A stretch of DNA of 64,000 nt from Paludisphaera rhizosphaerae (lineage in GTDB: Bacteria; Planctomycetota; Planctomycetia; Isosphaerales; Isosphaeraceae). Shown piece by piece: positions 51,553 through 59,610 of this stretch (the stretch's first letter is position 1; the number at the start of each line of letters is the position of its first letter). A model generated the notes under the pieces. That model worked only from the letters and a program-made list of their open reading frames with translations, ran no database searches and was not told the DNA's origin. The DNA lies in the NCBI RefSeq assembly GCF_011065895.1, contig NZ_JAALCR010000001.1, positions 310,001 through 374,000 of the forward strand, read 5' to 3'. The translations under genes were made by a program, and so were the position numbers.

Positions 51553-51762
51553 CTAATCCTTGCTGAACGAGAGTTTGCGGGAGCGGCTCGGCGGGCCGCC
51601 GGGGACGGCGCCCGCCAGCCGGCCGGCGGCGAACGCGCGGGCCTTGATGAGTTCGTCGAGCGAGTGGTAAGTCACCTCGCGGCCGTCGGCGTAGCGCACC
51701 TTGAGCACGCCCGAGGCGATGGCGCGGTCCAGAACGTCGATGTCCCCGGTGTCGATCGCCAT
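51553..51762 (-). CDS. gpW-like head-tail connector
   Basis: A 69-residue protein with the gpW/head-to-tail joining pattern (VLDRAIASGVLKVRYADGREVTYHSLDELIKAR). It fits the lambda order terminase-gpW-portal. The ATG overlaps the large-terminase stop (TGATG) and the gene ends in TAG four bases before the portal ATG, showing that TAG is used as a true stop in this element. Confidence 0.82.
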   Translation of the reverse strand: MAIDTGDIDVLDRAIASGVLKVRYADGREVTYHSLDELIKARAFAAGRLAGAVPGGPPSRSRKLSFSKD

Positions 51763-53759
51763 CAGCACCTCTTGCCCCAGCCCCGGTATTTCGGGACCCA
51801 GGGCCGCGACGGGGGGCGCGGCGTGGGCGTCGATTCGTCGACTTCGGGCTCGGCGCGGGCCGGCTCGGCCGCGGGCGGCGTCGCGCCCATCGGGGCGAAC
51901 AGGTCCGCCTGGATCTTCTCCGGCGGGACGGAGCGGGCCTTCGCCAGCTCGACCCACTGGCCGTCGGTCATGCGCGAGAGGCCCAGGTGGTCGGCCATCG
52001 CCATGTTGTAGACCCGGCAGTCGTGGTAATGGTTGGGGCCGGTCGCGCGCCATTCCTTGACGATCCGGCCCTTGTGCTCGCGCTCGGCGACGTGCTCGGA
52101 GGTCAGCTGCTGGAAGAAGCGCTCGTCGTGGAATTCCGAGAAGTGGCAGTAGCCCGGCGGGTGGAAGTCGCCGGCCCCTTCCTCGCGGCCCGCCTTGCGC
52201 AGGTTGGCGTAGAGTTCGGACTTCAGGCCGTAGGTGCCGACGGGCCAGACGGCCAGGCCGCGGCGCTTCTTGTCGCCGCGATAGTTGATATCGATCTTGC
52301 CGGGGGTGCCGATCGGCGGGTGGAACCAGCCGTCCTGGCCCTTCACGGCGAACGTGTCGGGGCGGCCGCGAACCCAGGCGTAGACGGCGGCGGAGTTGTA
52401 GCCGCTGTCCACCGCGAAGGCGTCGATGCGGCGGGCGTTGCCGTAGGCGTCCGGGTAGGCCCGCTCGCGCAAGGCGGCGAGCGCCCGCCAGACGGCGGAA
52501 TCCGGGTCGGCGGTGTCGCCGGGCAGGAAGCCCACGTCGATCGACCAGCTGACCCTGCCCGCGCCCCAGGCGACGACCTCGTAGAAGATCCCGTCCTTCT
52601 GCACGTCGGCGGCCCCGGTGAGGACCAGGCCGCCGTGCGGGACGGAGCCTTGCGCGTAGTCGCCGCGGCGGGCGTAGAGGCGCTGCCATTCGGGCGCGTC
52701 GCCGCGCTCCTCCCAGGCCTCGCCCAGCCAGAGGTTCACGAACGCCTTGTACTTGGTCGGGTCGTCCTTCGATTCCAGGAAGGCCTCGGCCATCTTGTCC
52801 CAGGTGGTGACCGGGCTGTAGAGGGCGCTGATGTGGAAGCTGGGCTGGCGCGCCGGGCCGGGGTTCTCGGCGACCCAGCGGCCGCCGGCCAGCATCTCGC
52901 GCTTGCGGTGGTGCTCGATCAGCACGCCGCAATGCGCGCAGGCGTAGCGGGCCTGGAACGGCGCCTGCCTCTCGAAGATCAGGCCGCCGCGGCCGTTCGC
53001 GTCGGGGAAGAAGTTCAGGACCTGCGCCTCGCCGCAGTCCGGGCAGGGCACGCGGTAGCGGCGGCGGTCGCCGGCCAGGTAGGCGGGCCAGATCCGGCTG
53101 ACGCCGACGATCGTGGGGGTGCTGGCGCGGTAGCTCTTGGCCTTGCCGCTGGCGTGGTAGCTCGTCTGGCGGGCGTCGACCAGCTTGTCCGGGTCGCCCT
53201 GGCCGTCGACGTCGAGCGCCCAGCGGTCCCATTCCTCCTTGATCACGTTGCGGATCGACTTCGAGCTGATGTCGGCCGCGCTGTTCGAGCCGGTGATCAC
53301 CCAGAAGCCGCCGGGGAAGCTCTTGAAGAGCGTCGTGCTCGCGCCGTCGCGGGACCGCTGCTCGACGACGCGCGTCCGCACGGCCGGGGTGGCGCGCAGG
53401 GACGGGGCCAGTTTCTCGCGCACCCAGGCCTGCGCGGCCTGGATCGTCGGGTGGACCATCAGCGTCGGGGCCGGCCACATGTCGGCGATCGCGAACATCC
53501 AGTTCAGGCCGCTCTCGGTGCCGGCGACCTGGGCGGACTTGCAGAAGGTCACGGTCTCGGCCGGGTGCCAGGGGCTCAGGCAGTCCATGATCTCCACGAT
53601 GAATGGGAACAGGTCGTTGCTCCAGCGGCCGGCGTTGGCGGTGACCTCGGTCGGCAGGACGCGATGGCGAGCGGACCATTCACTGAGTTCGATGCGCGGC
53701 GGCGGCCGCAGGGCCGTGGCGGCGGCGAGGCGGACCGATTTCGCCGCGCTAGCCAGCAT
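51762..53759 (-). CDS. terminase large subunit (GpA family)
   Basis: A 665-residue packaging motor. The ATPase domain has VTFCKSAQVAGTESGLNW (Walker A-like, family variant, about 71-88) and later motor motifs. A CPDCG...CAHCG zinc-ribbon pair (about 240-275) and the nuclease region with Asp in GAADVQKDG and FAVDSGYNS are as expected for lambda GpA. Several exposed acidic/Trp stretches end it. It overlaps the small subunit by 11 bp. Confidence 0.93.
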   Translation of the reverse strand: MLASAAKSVRLAAATALRPPPRIELSEWSARHRVLPTEVTANAGRWSNDLFPFIVEIMDCLSPWHPAETVTFCKSAQVAGTESGLNWMFAIADMWPAPTLMVHPTIQAAQAWVREKLAPSLRATPAVRTRVVEQRSRDGASTTLFKSFPGGFWVITGSNSAADISSKSIRNVIKEEWDRWALDVDGQGDPDKLVDARQTSYHASGKAKSYRASTPTIVGVSRIWPAYLAGDRRRYRVPCPDCGEAQVLNFFPDANGRGGLIFERQAPFQARYACAHCGVLIEHHRKREMLAGGRWVAENPGPARQPSFHISALYSPVTTWDKMAEAFLESKDDPTKYKAFVNLWLGEAWEERGDAPEWQRLYARRGDYAQGSVPHGGLVLTGAADVQKDGIFYEVVAWGAGRVSWSIDVGFLPGDTADPDSAVWRALAALRERAYPDAYGNARRIDAFAVDSGYNSAAVYAWVRGRPDTFAVKGQDGWFHPPIGTPGKIDINYRGDKKRRGLAVWPVGTYGLKSELYANLRKAGREEGAGDFHPPGYCHFSEFHDERFFQQLTSEHVAEREHKGRIVKEWRATGPNHYHDCRVYNMAMADHLGLSRMTDGQWVELAKARSVPPEKIQADLFAPMGATPPAAEPARAEPEVDESTPTPRPPSRPWVPKYRGWGKRC

Positions 53760-54354
53760 GCGACCCCGCTTCCGCCGCGAGCTTCTCCGCGAATTCGGCG
53801 AAGATGGCGTTCACGGCCTCCTCGATGCACGCCACCACCTCGCGTTCGGTCGCCAGCGTCACCAGGCGGCCGGCGAGGCGGTACGGCGCCGCGAGCACCT
53901 TGTCGCGCAGCTCGCGGAAGATCGTGGCGGTCTGGCGCTCGACCGCGGACCGCTCCAGCAGCTGGCCCATCCGCTCGCGGAGCTGCAGCTCGGCCAGCTG
54001 GGCGTTCGCCTTCTCGCGCTGGGTGCGGAACTCGGCGAAATTGTCGCGGTTGGAGGCCTCGGCCTCCTCCTCGTCGTCGGATTCGGCGGGGGATTCGTCG
54101 GCGAGGGGCTTCGCCGGGGCGGCGTAGGCGTAATTCCCGCCCAGCACGAAGCCGGCGATAGCGCTGCGGCGGGCCGGGTTGGACTGGTCGGCGATGATCC
54201 GCATCGCCTCCTGCGGGTCGATCTTGGTGCCCTGGTGCTTGGGGATGTTGTAGCGCTTGATCAGCTTGCCGACGGCCTGCTTGGTCACCGGCTCGCCGCG
54301 GGTGGCGTTGCCGTAGATCACCGCGAATTCGGTTTGAGTGACCAGCTGCTGCAT
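53749..54354 (-). CDS. terminase small subunit (Nu1-like)
   Basis: About 201 residues from the ATG at 54354. The N-terminal ~60 residues (FAVIYGNATRGEPVTKQAVGKLIKRYNIPKHQGTKIDPQEAM) form a winged-helix-like DNA-binding module as in lambda Nu1. A Glu/Asp linker and a helical, acidic assembly domain (REKANAQLAELQLRERMGQLLE...) follow. It would recognise the packaging site. It is the first gene of the late operon. Confidence 0.75.
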   Translation of the reverse strand: MQQLVTQTEFAVIYGNATRGEPVTKQAVGKLIKRYNIPKHQGTKIDPQEAMRIIADQSNPARRSAIAGFVLGGNYAYAAPAKPLADESPAESDDEEEAEASNRDNFAEFRTQREKANAQLAELQLRERMGQLLERSAVERQTATIFRELRDKVLAAPYRLAGRLVTLATEREVVACIEEAVNAIFAEFAEKLAAEAGSHAG

Positions 54355-54378
54355 AAAAATCCGATGTGGTTTCCTCGC

Positions 54379-54407
54379 AAAATGCACCAAATCGGCCGCG
54401 CCGTCAA
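54379..54407 (-). promoter_or_regulatory. candidate late-operon promoter
   Basis: On the minus strand TTGACG and CATTTT are separated by 17 bp, ending 25 bp upstream of the small-terminase ATG. The -10 box is weak, as expected for a promoter that needs activation. Confidence 0.35.
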
Positions 54408-54516
54408 CCGAAAACATCAACCGAAGTTCATTCGTAAACCCATTTTCGCCGGCCGGACACTGGAAAACTCGCGCGCTCCCGCCACCCGCATACGCCGGGG
54501 GCCGGGAAGGACCCGG

Positions 54517-54538
54517 ACCGTGACATTTTTATCACGGT
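54517..54538. promoter_or_regulatory. 22-bp dyad upstream of the late operon
   Basis: ACCGTGA-CATTTTTA-TCACGGT is a perfect 7-bp inverted repeat with an AT-rich spacer, 160 bp upstream of the small-terminase gene. It looks like an operator for a late-gene regulator or a small hairpin. Confidence 0.4.
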
Positions 54539-54590
54539 TTCGGCGGCGTGGAGGGGCCGAACGGCGGCGATCGGCGCTCAGCCTCGATCT

Positions 54591-54855
54591 TGGAGGGTCC
54601 GGAGGGTTGGAAAGCGCCGATGCGCCCCCCCTCCGTCATGATTAATCGATTGAATACTATTTGATTTTTAAGAAAGTACGTAGACTTGGAGGGTTGTCAC
54701 GCGTACGCGCGCGTGAAAAAACCACCGCCGGACGGCGGTGGCCTGGATTCGCGCGCCTCATGCACGCGCCGCAGCCCTCCGAACCCTCCAACCCTACGAC
54801 ATCGGCGGATTCCCTCGTTTTCTGGCCGTAGGGTTGCGGAGGGTTGGAGGGTTGA
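54591..54855. repeat. cluster of GGAGGGTT(G) repeats with a long inverted repeat
   Basis: The octamer GGAGGGTT or close variants occur on the plus strand at about 54592, 54601, 54688, 54837 and 54845, and in reverse orientation at 54774-54797. The reverse block and the forward block 54827-54851 form a roughly 25-bp inverted repeat with three mismatches around a ~27-nt loop. AT-rich sequence (TTAATCGATTGAATAC) sits between repeats near 54641. Such iteron-like arrays next to a primase-helicase gene suggest a replication origin. Confidence 0.5.
54715..54741 (-). terminator. strong rho-independent terminator of the replication operon
   Basis: On the minus strand CCACCGCCG-TC-CGGCGGTGG (9-bp perfect stem) is followed directly by TTTTTT. 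It stops transcripts reading out of the primase-helicase gene before the late operon. Confidence 0.85.
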
Positions 54856-54876
54856 GGCTGGGGATGCATCTCACGG

Positions 54877-56376
54877 TCAGTCGTCCATGTCATTGTAATC
54901 GTTGACGATGGTCGCCGGGTCGGGCCTGATGCGCAGGTCGACGTACCTGACCGATCCGCTTGTGCGCTTGGCATACCCCCGCTGCGGCAGGACCGTGCCG
55001 AATTTGGTGTTGGTCATGGGCTTGGCTATGCCGTTGGAGTCGCACCACTTTTTGTAGGCGGCGTACAGCTCTGCGGCCGGCACGCTCTCCCCCTCGCACC
55101 GCTCCACCCGCTCGGCCAGGAACATGGCCAGGTTGTCGTTGGAGAGGCGGTAGTCCTGCGTGGCGCGGGTGACGCTCTCCGGCGGCGAAAGCCCGATCTC
55201 GTGCCATCGTCGGTAGCCGTCGAGCAGCCAGTTGAGGATTCCCGATGCCTCGGCCGCGAGCTTCTCCCCGAGCCGCGCGTCCCGCCGATCGGGGGGGATG
55301 CACGCGTCGAAGCCCAGCAGCATGGGCCTGCGCCAGGTGCCGTCGTCGTGGCCGGGTATGATCGGCAAGTCGTTGAATGCGATGGACAATTTCGCCTGAA
55401 GGCGGAATTCCATGAAGCCTTCGTTGAGGTTTCGGGCGCGGAGGGGCTCGTCGACCGTGTACCGCTTGATCATCGCCGGCGAGAGGCGGACGTTGTTCTC
55501 CGGTTCCATCAGGAAAATCAGCCGCTTGCCCGGTATCTCCGCCAGGTCGGGGGTCGCCTCGCCGCCGCGCTTGTGCTCGTTGACCGCGAAGCTCTCGAAA
55601 GGCAGCGTCACCGCGTAGTCGCCGTACACCGCGCGGAGCGCGTTGGCCAGCGTGCTCTTGCCGTTGGCGCCCGACCCGTGCGCCAGCAGCAGCTTCTGCT
55701 CGCGGATGTCGCCGGTCAGCGAGTAGCCGTAATACCGCTGCAAAAACGTCTGCTTGGCCGCCTCGGGCATGATCGCGTCCAAAAACGCGCCGAAAGTCCA
55801 TGCCGAGGCGGCCGGGTCGTAGTCGACGTCGGCCAGGCGGGTGATCAGGTCCTCCCGCTTGTGCCGCCTCATCTTGACCTCGCCGCCGCCCAGTTCGAGC
55901 GTGCCGTTACGGACGTTGAGGAGGTAGGGATGGGCGTCGAGCTGGTCGACCGTCCGGTGCAGGTACGGCGCGGCCTCCGCCACCAGCGCCTTGATCTTGC
56001 CGCTGTTCTCGGAGGACTCGTTCCACGCCCGCAAGTCCTTGACGAGTCGCTTTTTTCCGGCCTCGCCGCCGAACTCATCCTCCGGCGTGCGCAGCACCGC
56101 CGCGACCTCCCTGGCGATCGCGCGGGCGGTCTCCTGCGCGTAGAGCTGCGCGTAAAATCCCTTTCGGTCGACGATCCAGCGTCGGCCGTCCCAGCGATAC
56201 CAGCCGACGCCGTGGACGTACATCATGTCCCGGCCCCGCCGCGCGAGCAGCCGGCTCACGTTGCCCAGGTCCGTGCAGGGGTAGCGCGCCAGCCTCAATT
56301 CCAGCTCATCGTCGTCCGCCGGCGGCTCGGCCTTGGCAAGGACTTCGTTCATCAGTTCTTCAGACTTTTTCGCCAT
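54877..56376 (-). CDS. D5/P4-type primase-helicase (SF3 ATPase)
   Basis: A 499-residue phage/plasmid primase-family protein. An N-terminal region with MYVHGVGWYRWDGRRWIVDRKG (about 50-71) leads into a D5_N-like domain, then the SF3 helicase with Walker A LLLAHGSGANGKSTLANAL (about 225-243), Walker B-like KRLIFLMEPENN and a C-terminal DNA-binding-like domain (LYAAYKKWCDSNGIAKPMTNTKFGTVL). Together with the separate TOPRIM primase it forms the replication core. The ATG at 56376 overlaps the upstream HTH gene. Confidence 0.88.
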   Translation of the reverse strand: MAKKSEELMNEVLAKAEPPADDDELELRLARYPCTDLGNVSRLLARRGRDMMYVHGVGWYRWDGRRWIVDRKGFYAQLYAQETARAIAREVAAVLRTPEDEFGGEAGKKRLVKDLRAWNESSENSGKIKALVAEAAPYLHRTVDQLDAHPYLLNVRNGTLELGGGEVKMRRHKREDLITRLADVDYDPAASAWTFGAFLDAIMPEAAKQTFLQRYYGYSLTGDIREQKLLLAHGSGANGKSTLANALRAVYGDYAVTLPFESFAVNEHKRGGEATPDLAEIPGKRLIFLMEPENNVRLSPAMIKRYTVDEPLRARNLNEGFMEFRLQAKLSIAFNDLPIIPGHDDGTWRRPMLLGFDACIPPDRRDARLGEKLAAEASGILNWLLDGYRRWHEIGLSPPESVTRATQDYRLSNDNLAMFLAERVERCEGESVPAAELYAAYKKWCDSNGIAKPMTNTKFGTVLPQRGYAKRTSGSVRYVDLRIRPDPATIVNDYNDMDD

Positions 56377-56587
56377 CCATCCCCGCAACCCGTTGATTTC
56401 GTTCGTCGGCGAGCATGCGCATCAGGTTCAGCACGCCGCGGTGGACCGGCGTGCGTCGTCCGTAATCCTGGATCGTCCGGCGAGGAATCTCCAGCTCGCG
56501 CTCCATCGCCGTCTTCCACCCGTAGCCGTCGGGCGGCCGACCGAATAGCCGCCGCCCTAGCATCTCCAGCTCTTCCAGCTCGGTCAC
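56360..56587 (-). CDS. small HTH protein
   Basis: A 75-residue protein with a helix-turn-helix-like segment WKTAMERELEIPRRTIQDYGRRTPVHRGVLNLMRML. The GTG start at 56587 overlaps the TGA of the upstream gene (GTGA). It overlaps the primase-helicase start by 17 bp. It probably binds DNA in replication control. Confidence 0.6.
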   Translation of the reverse strand: MTELEELEMLGRRLFGRPPDGYGWKTAMERELEIPRRTIQDYGRRTPVHRGVLNLMRMLADERNQRVAGMDGEKV

Positions 56588-56850
56588 GCAGCCGCCCGTT
56601 TCATGGCTTCGTATCGATCGATCTCGACCCACCCCGCGGCCGCCAACGCCGCCTGGCAGGCCGGGATGGCGAAGGTCGCGATCAGGCTGCCTTTGGGCGC
56701 TTCTTCGCAGAAGCAGCCGAGCGTATCGGCGCCCAAGGCCACTCCATCGACGATGCGGCGAAGCTCGCCCACCAGCGACTCATCCATAGACTTCACGGTA
56801 TTGCATTTTTTGTTGAAGCGATCGGTGCCGATGTAGAATTCTTTAGTCAT
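56584..56850 (-). CDS. hypothetical protein, 88 aa
   Basis: No family was recognised. It is a soluble protein with FYIGTDRFNKKCNTVKS at the start and a CFCEE motif in the middle. GGAG lies 9 bp upstream of the ATG, and the promoter at 56899-56927 should start transcription of this gene and those after it. Confidence 0.55.
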   Translation of the reverse strand: MTKEFYIGTDRFNKKCNTVKSMDESLVGELRRIVDGVALGADTLGCFCEEAPKGSLIATFAIPACQAALAAAGWVEIDRYEAMKRAAA

Positions 56851-56898
56851 CGTTTTTACTCCTTTTTTCCGGCGGCATCATCGCCGCTCATGAGATGG

Positions 56899-56949
56899 AC
56901 ATTAGGCGATATTCACACATGCGTCAATATAAAAATGAGCGATAATCGC
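56899..56949 (-). promoter_or_regulatory. promoter with adjacent palindromic operator
   Basis: On the minus strand TTGACG (56922-56927) and TAATGT (56899-56904) are separated by 17 bp. GCGAT-A-ATCGC (56939-56949) is an 11-bp palindrome just upstream of the -35 box and could bind a regulator. This gives the primase-helicase section its own promoter inside the replication operon. Confidence 0.55.
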
Positions 56950-56982
56950 ACTTTTCTTTCGCCTTCCCGACATGCGGCTGAA

Positions 56983-57174
56983 TCACAAGAGTTTTCCTTG
57001 CGCCGCGGCTTGCGATCCTGCCCTGGACGGTGCAACCTCCCCCCTGGATGGCAGTAAGCCCACCGGGACGTGGACCGCGCAGAACCAGGTCCCGACCACG
57101 CCCTTGGCCAGGCTCACGCCCTTGCCGTAGCAGGCGGATTTCCCGCAAACGGCGCATCGGAAGTCATGCGGCAT
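56983..57174 (-). CDS. small Cys-rich (zinc-binding-like) protein, 63 aa
   Basis: A short protein with FRCAVCGKSACYGKGVSL and FCAVHV, a treble-clef-like pattern of four Cys plus one His. No named family. It overlaps the preceding gene by 11 bp, which supports a real gene in this tightly packed operon. Confidence 0.5.
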   Translation of the reverse strand: MPHDFRCAVCGKSACYGKGVSLAKGVVGTWFCAVHVPVGLLPSRGEVAPSRAGSQAAAQGKLL

Positions 57175-57388
57175 CGATCCTCGCCTCCGCGATCGGGCGG
57201 TGGACGCGCGATTTTTGGTTGTTGTAGACCAGCTCGTCCAGCACGACCGTCTGGCCGGTCGCCTCGTTGATGCACGCGAGCGGCACGACCGCCGCCCTGC
57301 CGACGAGCAGCTCTTCGACCGCCTCCCGCCCGACCTTGGCGAGCAGGCTGCGGATGAGCGAGCCGTCGCGGATCGCCTGATCGATCAT
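57164..57388 (-). CDS. hypothetical protein, 74 aa
   Basis: A soluble helix-rich protein beginning MIDQAIRDGSLIRSLLAKVGREAVEEL and containing ATGQTVVLDELVYNNQK. The ATG overlaps the stop codon of the TOPRIM gene (ATGA). No family was recognised. Confidence 0.55.
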   Translation of the reverse strand: MIDQAIRDGSLIRSLLAKVGREAVEELLVGRAAVVPLACINEATGQTVVLDELVYNNQKSRVHRPIAEARIDAA

Positions 57389-58446
57389 TCGTAGTCCTCC
57401 ATGATCAAGTCGTTGAAATCCATGCCCTTCGGCGCGCGCACGACGCTCGCCCCCAGCCCTTCGTCCCGATAGCCGCGCGCGGCGGCCTGAATGATCCTCT
57501 CCGCCTTGTCCGGCCCGCGCATGTCGTTGTCGGCGAACAGCCGCACCTCGCGCACCTCGTCGGGCACGGGCACGCCGCCTATGTTGCCGAGCGACAGCGC
57601 CGCCCAGCACGGCAGGCCCGTCGCCTGCTGGACCGAGAGCGCGGTCTCGATCCCCTCGGCGATCGCCAGCACCGGGCCCGGCCGGGCGAGGCAGACGCAG
57701 CCGCCCATCGCCCGGCCGAGCATGGTCTTCGCGCCGTCGACCGGGGCCTTGACCACCACCCGGTCCGGCTCGCGCCCCAGCCGGGCGGCGAGCGCCTTCG
57801 CGGCCCTGGGGTGGTTCGCCGGGGAGTCGAACGCCAGGAACGTGCGATGCACGCCCAGGAACTTGCCGCCCGCGCCGGTGATCAGGCCGACCATGGCGGG
57901 GAAGGACTTGCCGGATGGCGCGTGCTTGAGCAGGTGGGCGAATCCCAGCCGCGCGGGCATGCCGCCGCGGGCGGCGATATCGATCGCTCGGCCCATGAGG
58001 TAGAGCTGCGCCATCGTGTCGTCCGACGACGTGCAGCCGCGCCAGATGCCGAACGCCGTTTCGACGTTCTGCGCCTTGCGGCGATCGTCCGCCGCCGGGT
58101 CCTTCGGCGGGACTCGCCTCCTGAGCGGACGGACCGGGCCGGTCGCGGGCGTCAAACCCAGGCGGCCGGCCAGGTAGTCCATCGCCTCGCCGAAGGACTT
58201 GCCGTCCAGTTTCATCACGAAGTCGATGACCGTCCCGCCGGCGCCGCATCCGTGGCACTTGAAGACCCCCTTCCGCTCGTGGATTCGGAACGAGCCCGTC
58301 TTCTCGGAGTGGAAAGGGCAGAGCCCGCACCATTCCGCGCCCTCGCGCCGCATGTTCGGCACGGCCTCGCGGGCCAGCTCCAGCAGCGAGGCCTTCGCCC
58401 GGATCTCGGCCGGGTCGTGGCGGGGCCGCGGCGCATCAGGCCGCAC
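57385..58446 (-). CDS. DNA primase with CHC2 zinc finger and TOPRIM domain
   Basis: A 353-residue primase. The CHC2 zinc finger is complete: CGLCPFHSEKTGSF, then FKCHGCGAGG (about 40-78). The TOPRIM domain follows at about 245-340 with Glu in AIAEGIETALSV and the Asp pair in RLFADNDMRGP. Unlike DnaG it lacks a long C-terminal helicase-binding domain; a separate SF3 helicase is encoded downstream. It starts RNA primers for element replication. Confidence 0.9.
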   Translation of the reverse strand: MRPDAPRPRHDPAEIRAKASLLELAREAVPNMRREGAEWCGLCPFHSEKTGSFRIHERKGVFKCHGCGAGGTVIDFVMKLDGKSFGEAMDYLAGRLGLTPATGPVRPLRRRVPPKDPAADDRRKAQNVETAFGIWRGCTSSDDTMAQLYLMGRAIDIAARGGMPARLGFAHLLKHAPSGKSFPAMVGLITGAGGKFLGVHRTFLAFDSPANHPRAAKALAARLGREPDRVVVKAPVDGAKTMLGRAMGGCVCLARPGPVLAIAEGIETALSVQQATGLPCWAALSLGNIGGVPVPDEVREVRLFADNDMRGPDKAERIIQAAARGYRDEGLGASVVRAPKGMDFNDLIMEDYE

Positions 58447-58678
58447 GGCGGCCCCCCTCGCGCAGGCGCAGGTGCAGCTGCTCCAGGAAGACCTGATACT
58501 CGCGCTCGGTCAGCCCGTCGGCGCAGTACATGCGGTCCAGGCGTTCCATCGCCGCCGCCGGGTCGAAGTCGGCCAGGCGCAGGGCCAGCTCCAGCACCTC
58601 GTCCAGCCAGCCGTCCGGCCGCACATGGTTGCCGAACGCCGTCGGCAGCAGGTGCAGCTCCGCCTCGCGCCGGGTCAC
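58436..58678 (-). CDS. hypothetical protein, 80 aa
   Basis: A small, helical, Leu/Arg/Asp-rich protein beginning MTRREAELHLLPTAFGNHV. The GTG start overlaps the TGA of the repressor gene. No family was recognised. It overlaps the primase gene by 11 bp. Confidence 0.55.
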   Translation of the reverse strand: MTRREAELHLLPTAFGNHVRPDGWLDEVLELALRLADFDPAAAMERLDRMYCADGLTEREYQVFLEQLHLRLREGGRRAA

Positions 58679-58887
58679 GCGGCGTCTCCCCGGTTCTTCC
58701 GCTCGATCAACCGCTCCAGGGCCGCCTCCAGCTTCTGGAGCGTGGCCACGAGCGGGCTGCTGCGCCTCTTGCGGATGCGCAGGATCGTCGATCGGGCCGA
58801 GCCCGCCTCCCGCAGCACCCTCTCCATCGTGATCTTCTCGCGCTTCGCCCGCGCCTGGATGTCGTCGAGTGTCTTTATGGGGTCCAT
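58675..58887 (-). CDS. small HTH regulator, candidate lysogeny repressor
   Basis: A 70-residue protein with one helix-turn-helix: ITMERVLREAGSARSTILRIRKRR (about 20-43), preceded by a short helix. It is the first gene of the minus-strand operon, immediately next to the plus-strand early promoter and its GTTGC repeats, the position of a CI/Cro-type regulator. The ATG at 58887 is preferred over the frame to 58962, which crosses the operator region. Confidence 0.7.
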   Translation of the reverse strand: MDPIKTLDDIQARAKREKITMERVLREAGSARSTILRIRKRRSSPLVATLQKLEAALERLIERKNRGDAA

Positions 58888-58904
58888 CGTCGCCTCGTGG
58901 GTTG

Positions 58905-59033
58905 GTTGCCCGCGCAACGGTAGCGCAACACGCCGCCCGATGTCCAGAAAAATATGTTGCACGACCGCTCATATTTTTTATTGACATTGTTGCGACTTCG
59001 CCCATACTGCACCGGCAACCATCAGCAAGGAGG
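58905..59033 (+). promoter_or_regulatory. early promoter with repeated GTTGC operators
   Basis: TTGACA (58981-58986) and CATACT (59003-59008) with 16-bp spacing form a strong promoter for the plus-strand operon; AAGGAGG at 59027-59033 is its first ribosome-binding site. GTTGC or its complement GCAAC recurs five times: as a palindrome GTTGC-CCGC-GCAAC (58905-58918), GCAAC at 58925, GTTGC at 58956 and GTTGC at 58989 overlapping the promoter. The adjacent HTH protein is the obvious candidate binder. Confidence 0.7.
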
Positions 59034-59039
59034 CTGTTT

Positions 59040-59453
59040 ATGCAAGACGAGACGACCCTATCGCCGGAGGCGCTGAAGCGCGATTTGGAGGCGTTCAACG
59101 ACCGGCATTTCCATCGCGGCGCGATCCGCCGGCTGGAGGGCGACGACCTGCCGGAGCTGAAGACCCAACCCCAGCCGCCGGCGGGCGAACCCTGCCACGC
59201 CTGCGGCGGCCCGGCCGAGAACGAGGCCGGGCGCGACGGCTACGGCGGGTTCCTGCTCGTGAGCTGCACCGACGCCGCCTGCGGCCGCCGCCACGTCTAC
59301 CGCGATTCGGTCCTGGAGCGCCGCGAGCAGGAGTCGCTCCGCCGCCTCTACGCCGCGGAGAAGCGCAAGCACGACCGGGCCTTCCCGACCTTCGCCGAAT
59401 GGACGGCGGGCCGGGTCGCGCGCGGCAACGGGGAGGGCCAGAACCATGACTAA
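59040..59453 (+). CDS. zinc-ribbon-like protein, 137 aa
   Basis: The first gene of the plus-strand early operon, with an excellent AAGGAGG site. The centre has CHACGGPAENEAGRDGYGGF, then SCTDAACGRRHVYRD, a four-Cys zinc ribbon. The N-terminus is acidic and the C-terminus basic and helical. No named family; a nucleic-acid-binding role is likely. Confidence 0.65.
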   Translation: MQDETTLSPEALKRDLEAFNDRHFHRGAIRRLEGDDLPELKTQPQPPAGEPCHACGGPAENEAGRDGYGGFLLVSCTDAACGRRHVYRDSVLERREQESLRRLYAAEKRKHDRAFPTFAEWTAGRVARGNGEGQNHD

Positions 59454-59610
59454 CCTGCTGGCCACCCTGTTCCTGATCGCCGCCTGCGCGGCGCTGCCGT
59501 TCGCGCTGCGGGACGGCCTGGACAAGCAGGCGGAGATCGACGCGGCGAAGACGTCGGACTATTGCCGCGCCCACCCCGCCGCCTGCGACATGGCAGGTCG
59601 CCATGACTAG
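59446..59610 (+). CDS. small membrane/secreted protein, 54 aa
   Basis: A short frame beginning MTNLLATLFLIAACAALPFAL, a membrane anchor or signal sequence, followed by DKQAEIDAAKTSDYCRAH with two further Cys. It overlaps both neighbours by 8 bp, as is usual in this operon, and ends in TAG. The function is unknown. Confidence 0.55.
   Translation: MTNLLATLFLIAACAALPFALRDGLDKQAEIDAAKTSDYCRAHPAACDMAGRHD

Noticed and set aside
57164-58333. 389-residue frame overlapping the CHC2/TOPRIM primase
   Set aside because: Most of it is a shadow of the primase gene in another frame; only its last 74 codons, from the ATG at 57388, form a credible gene.
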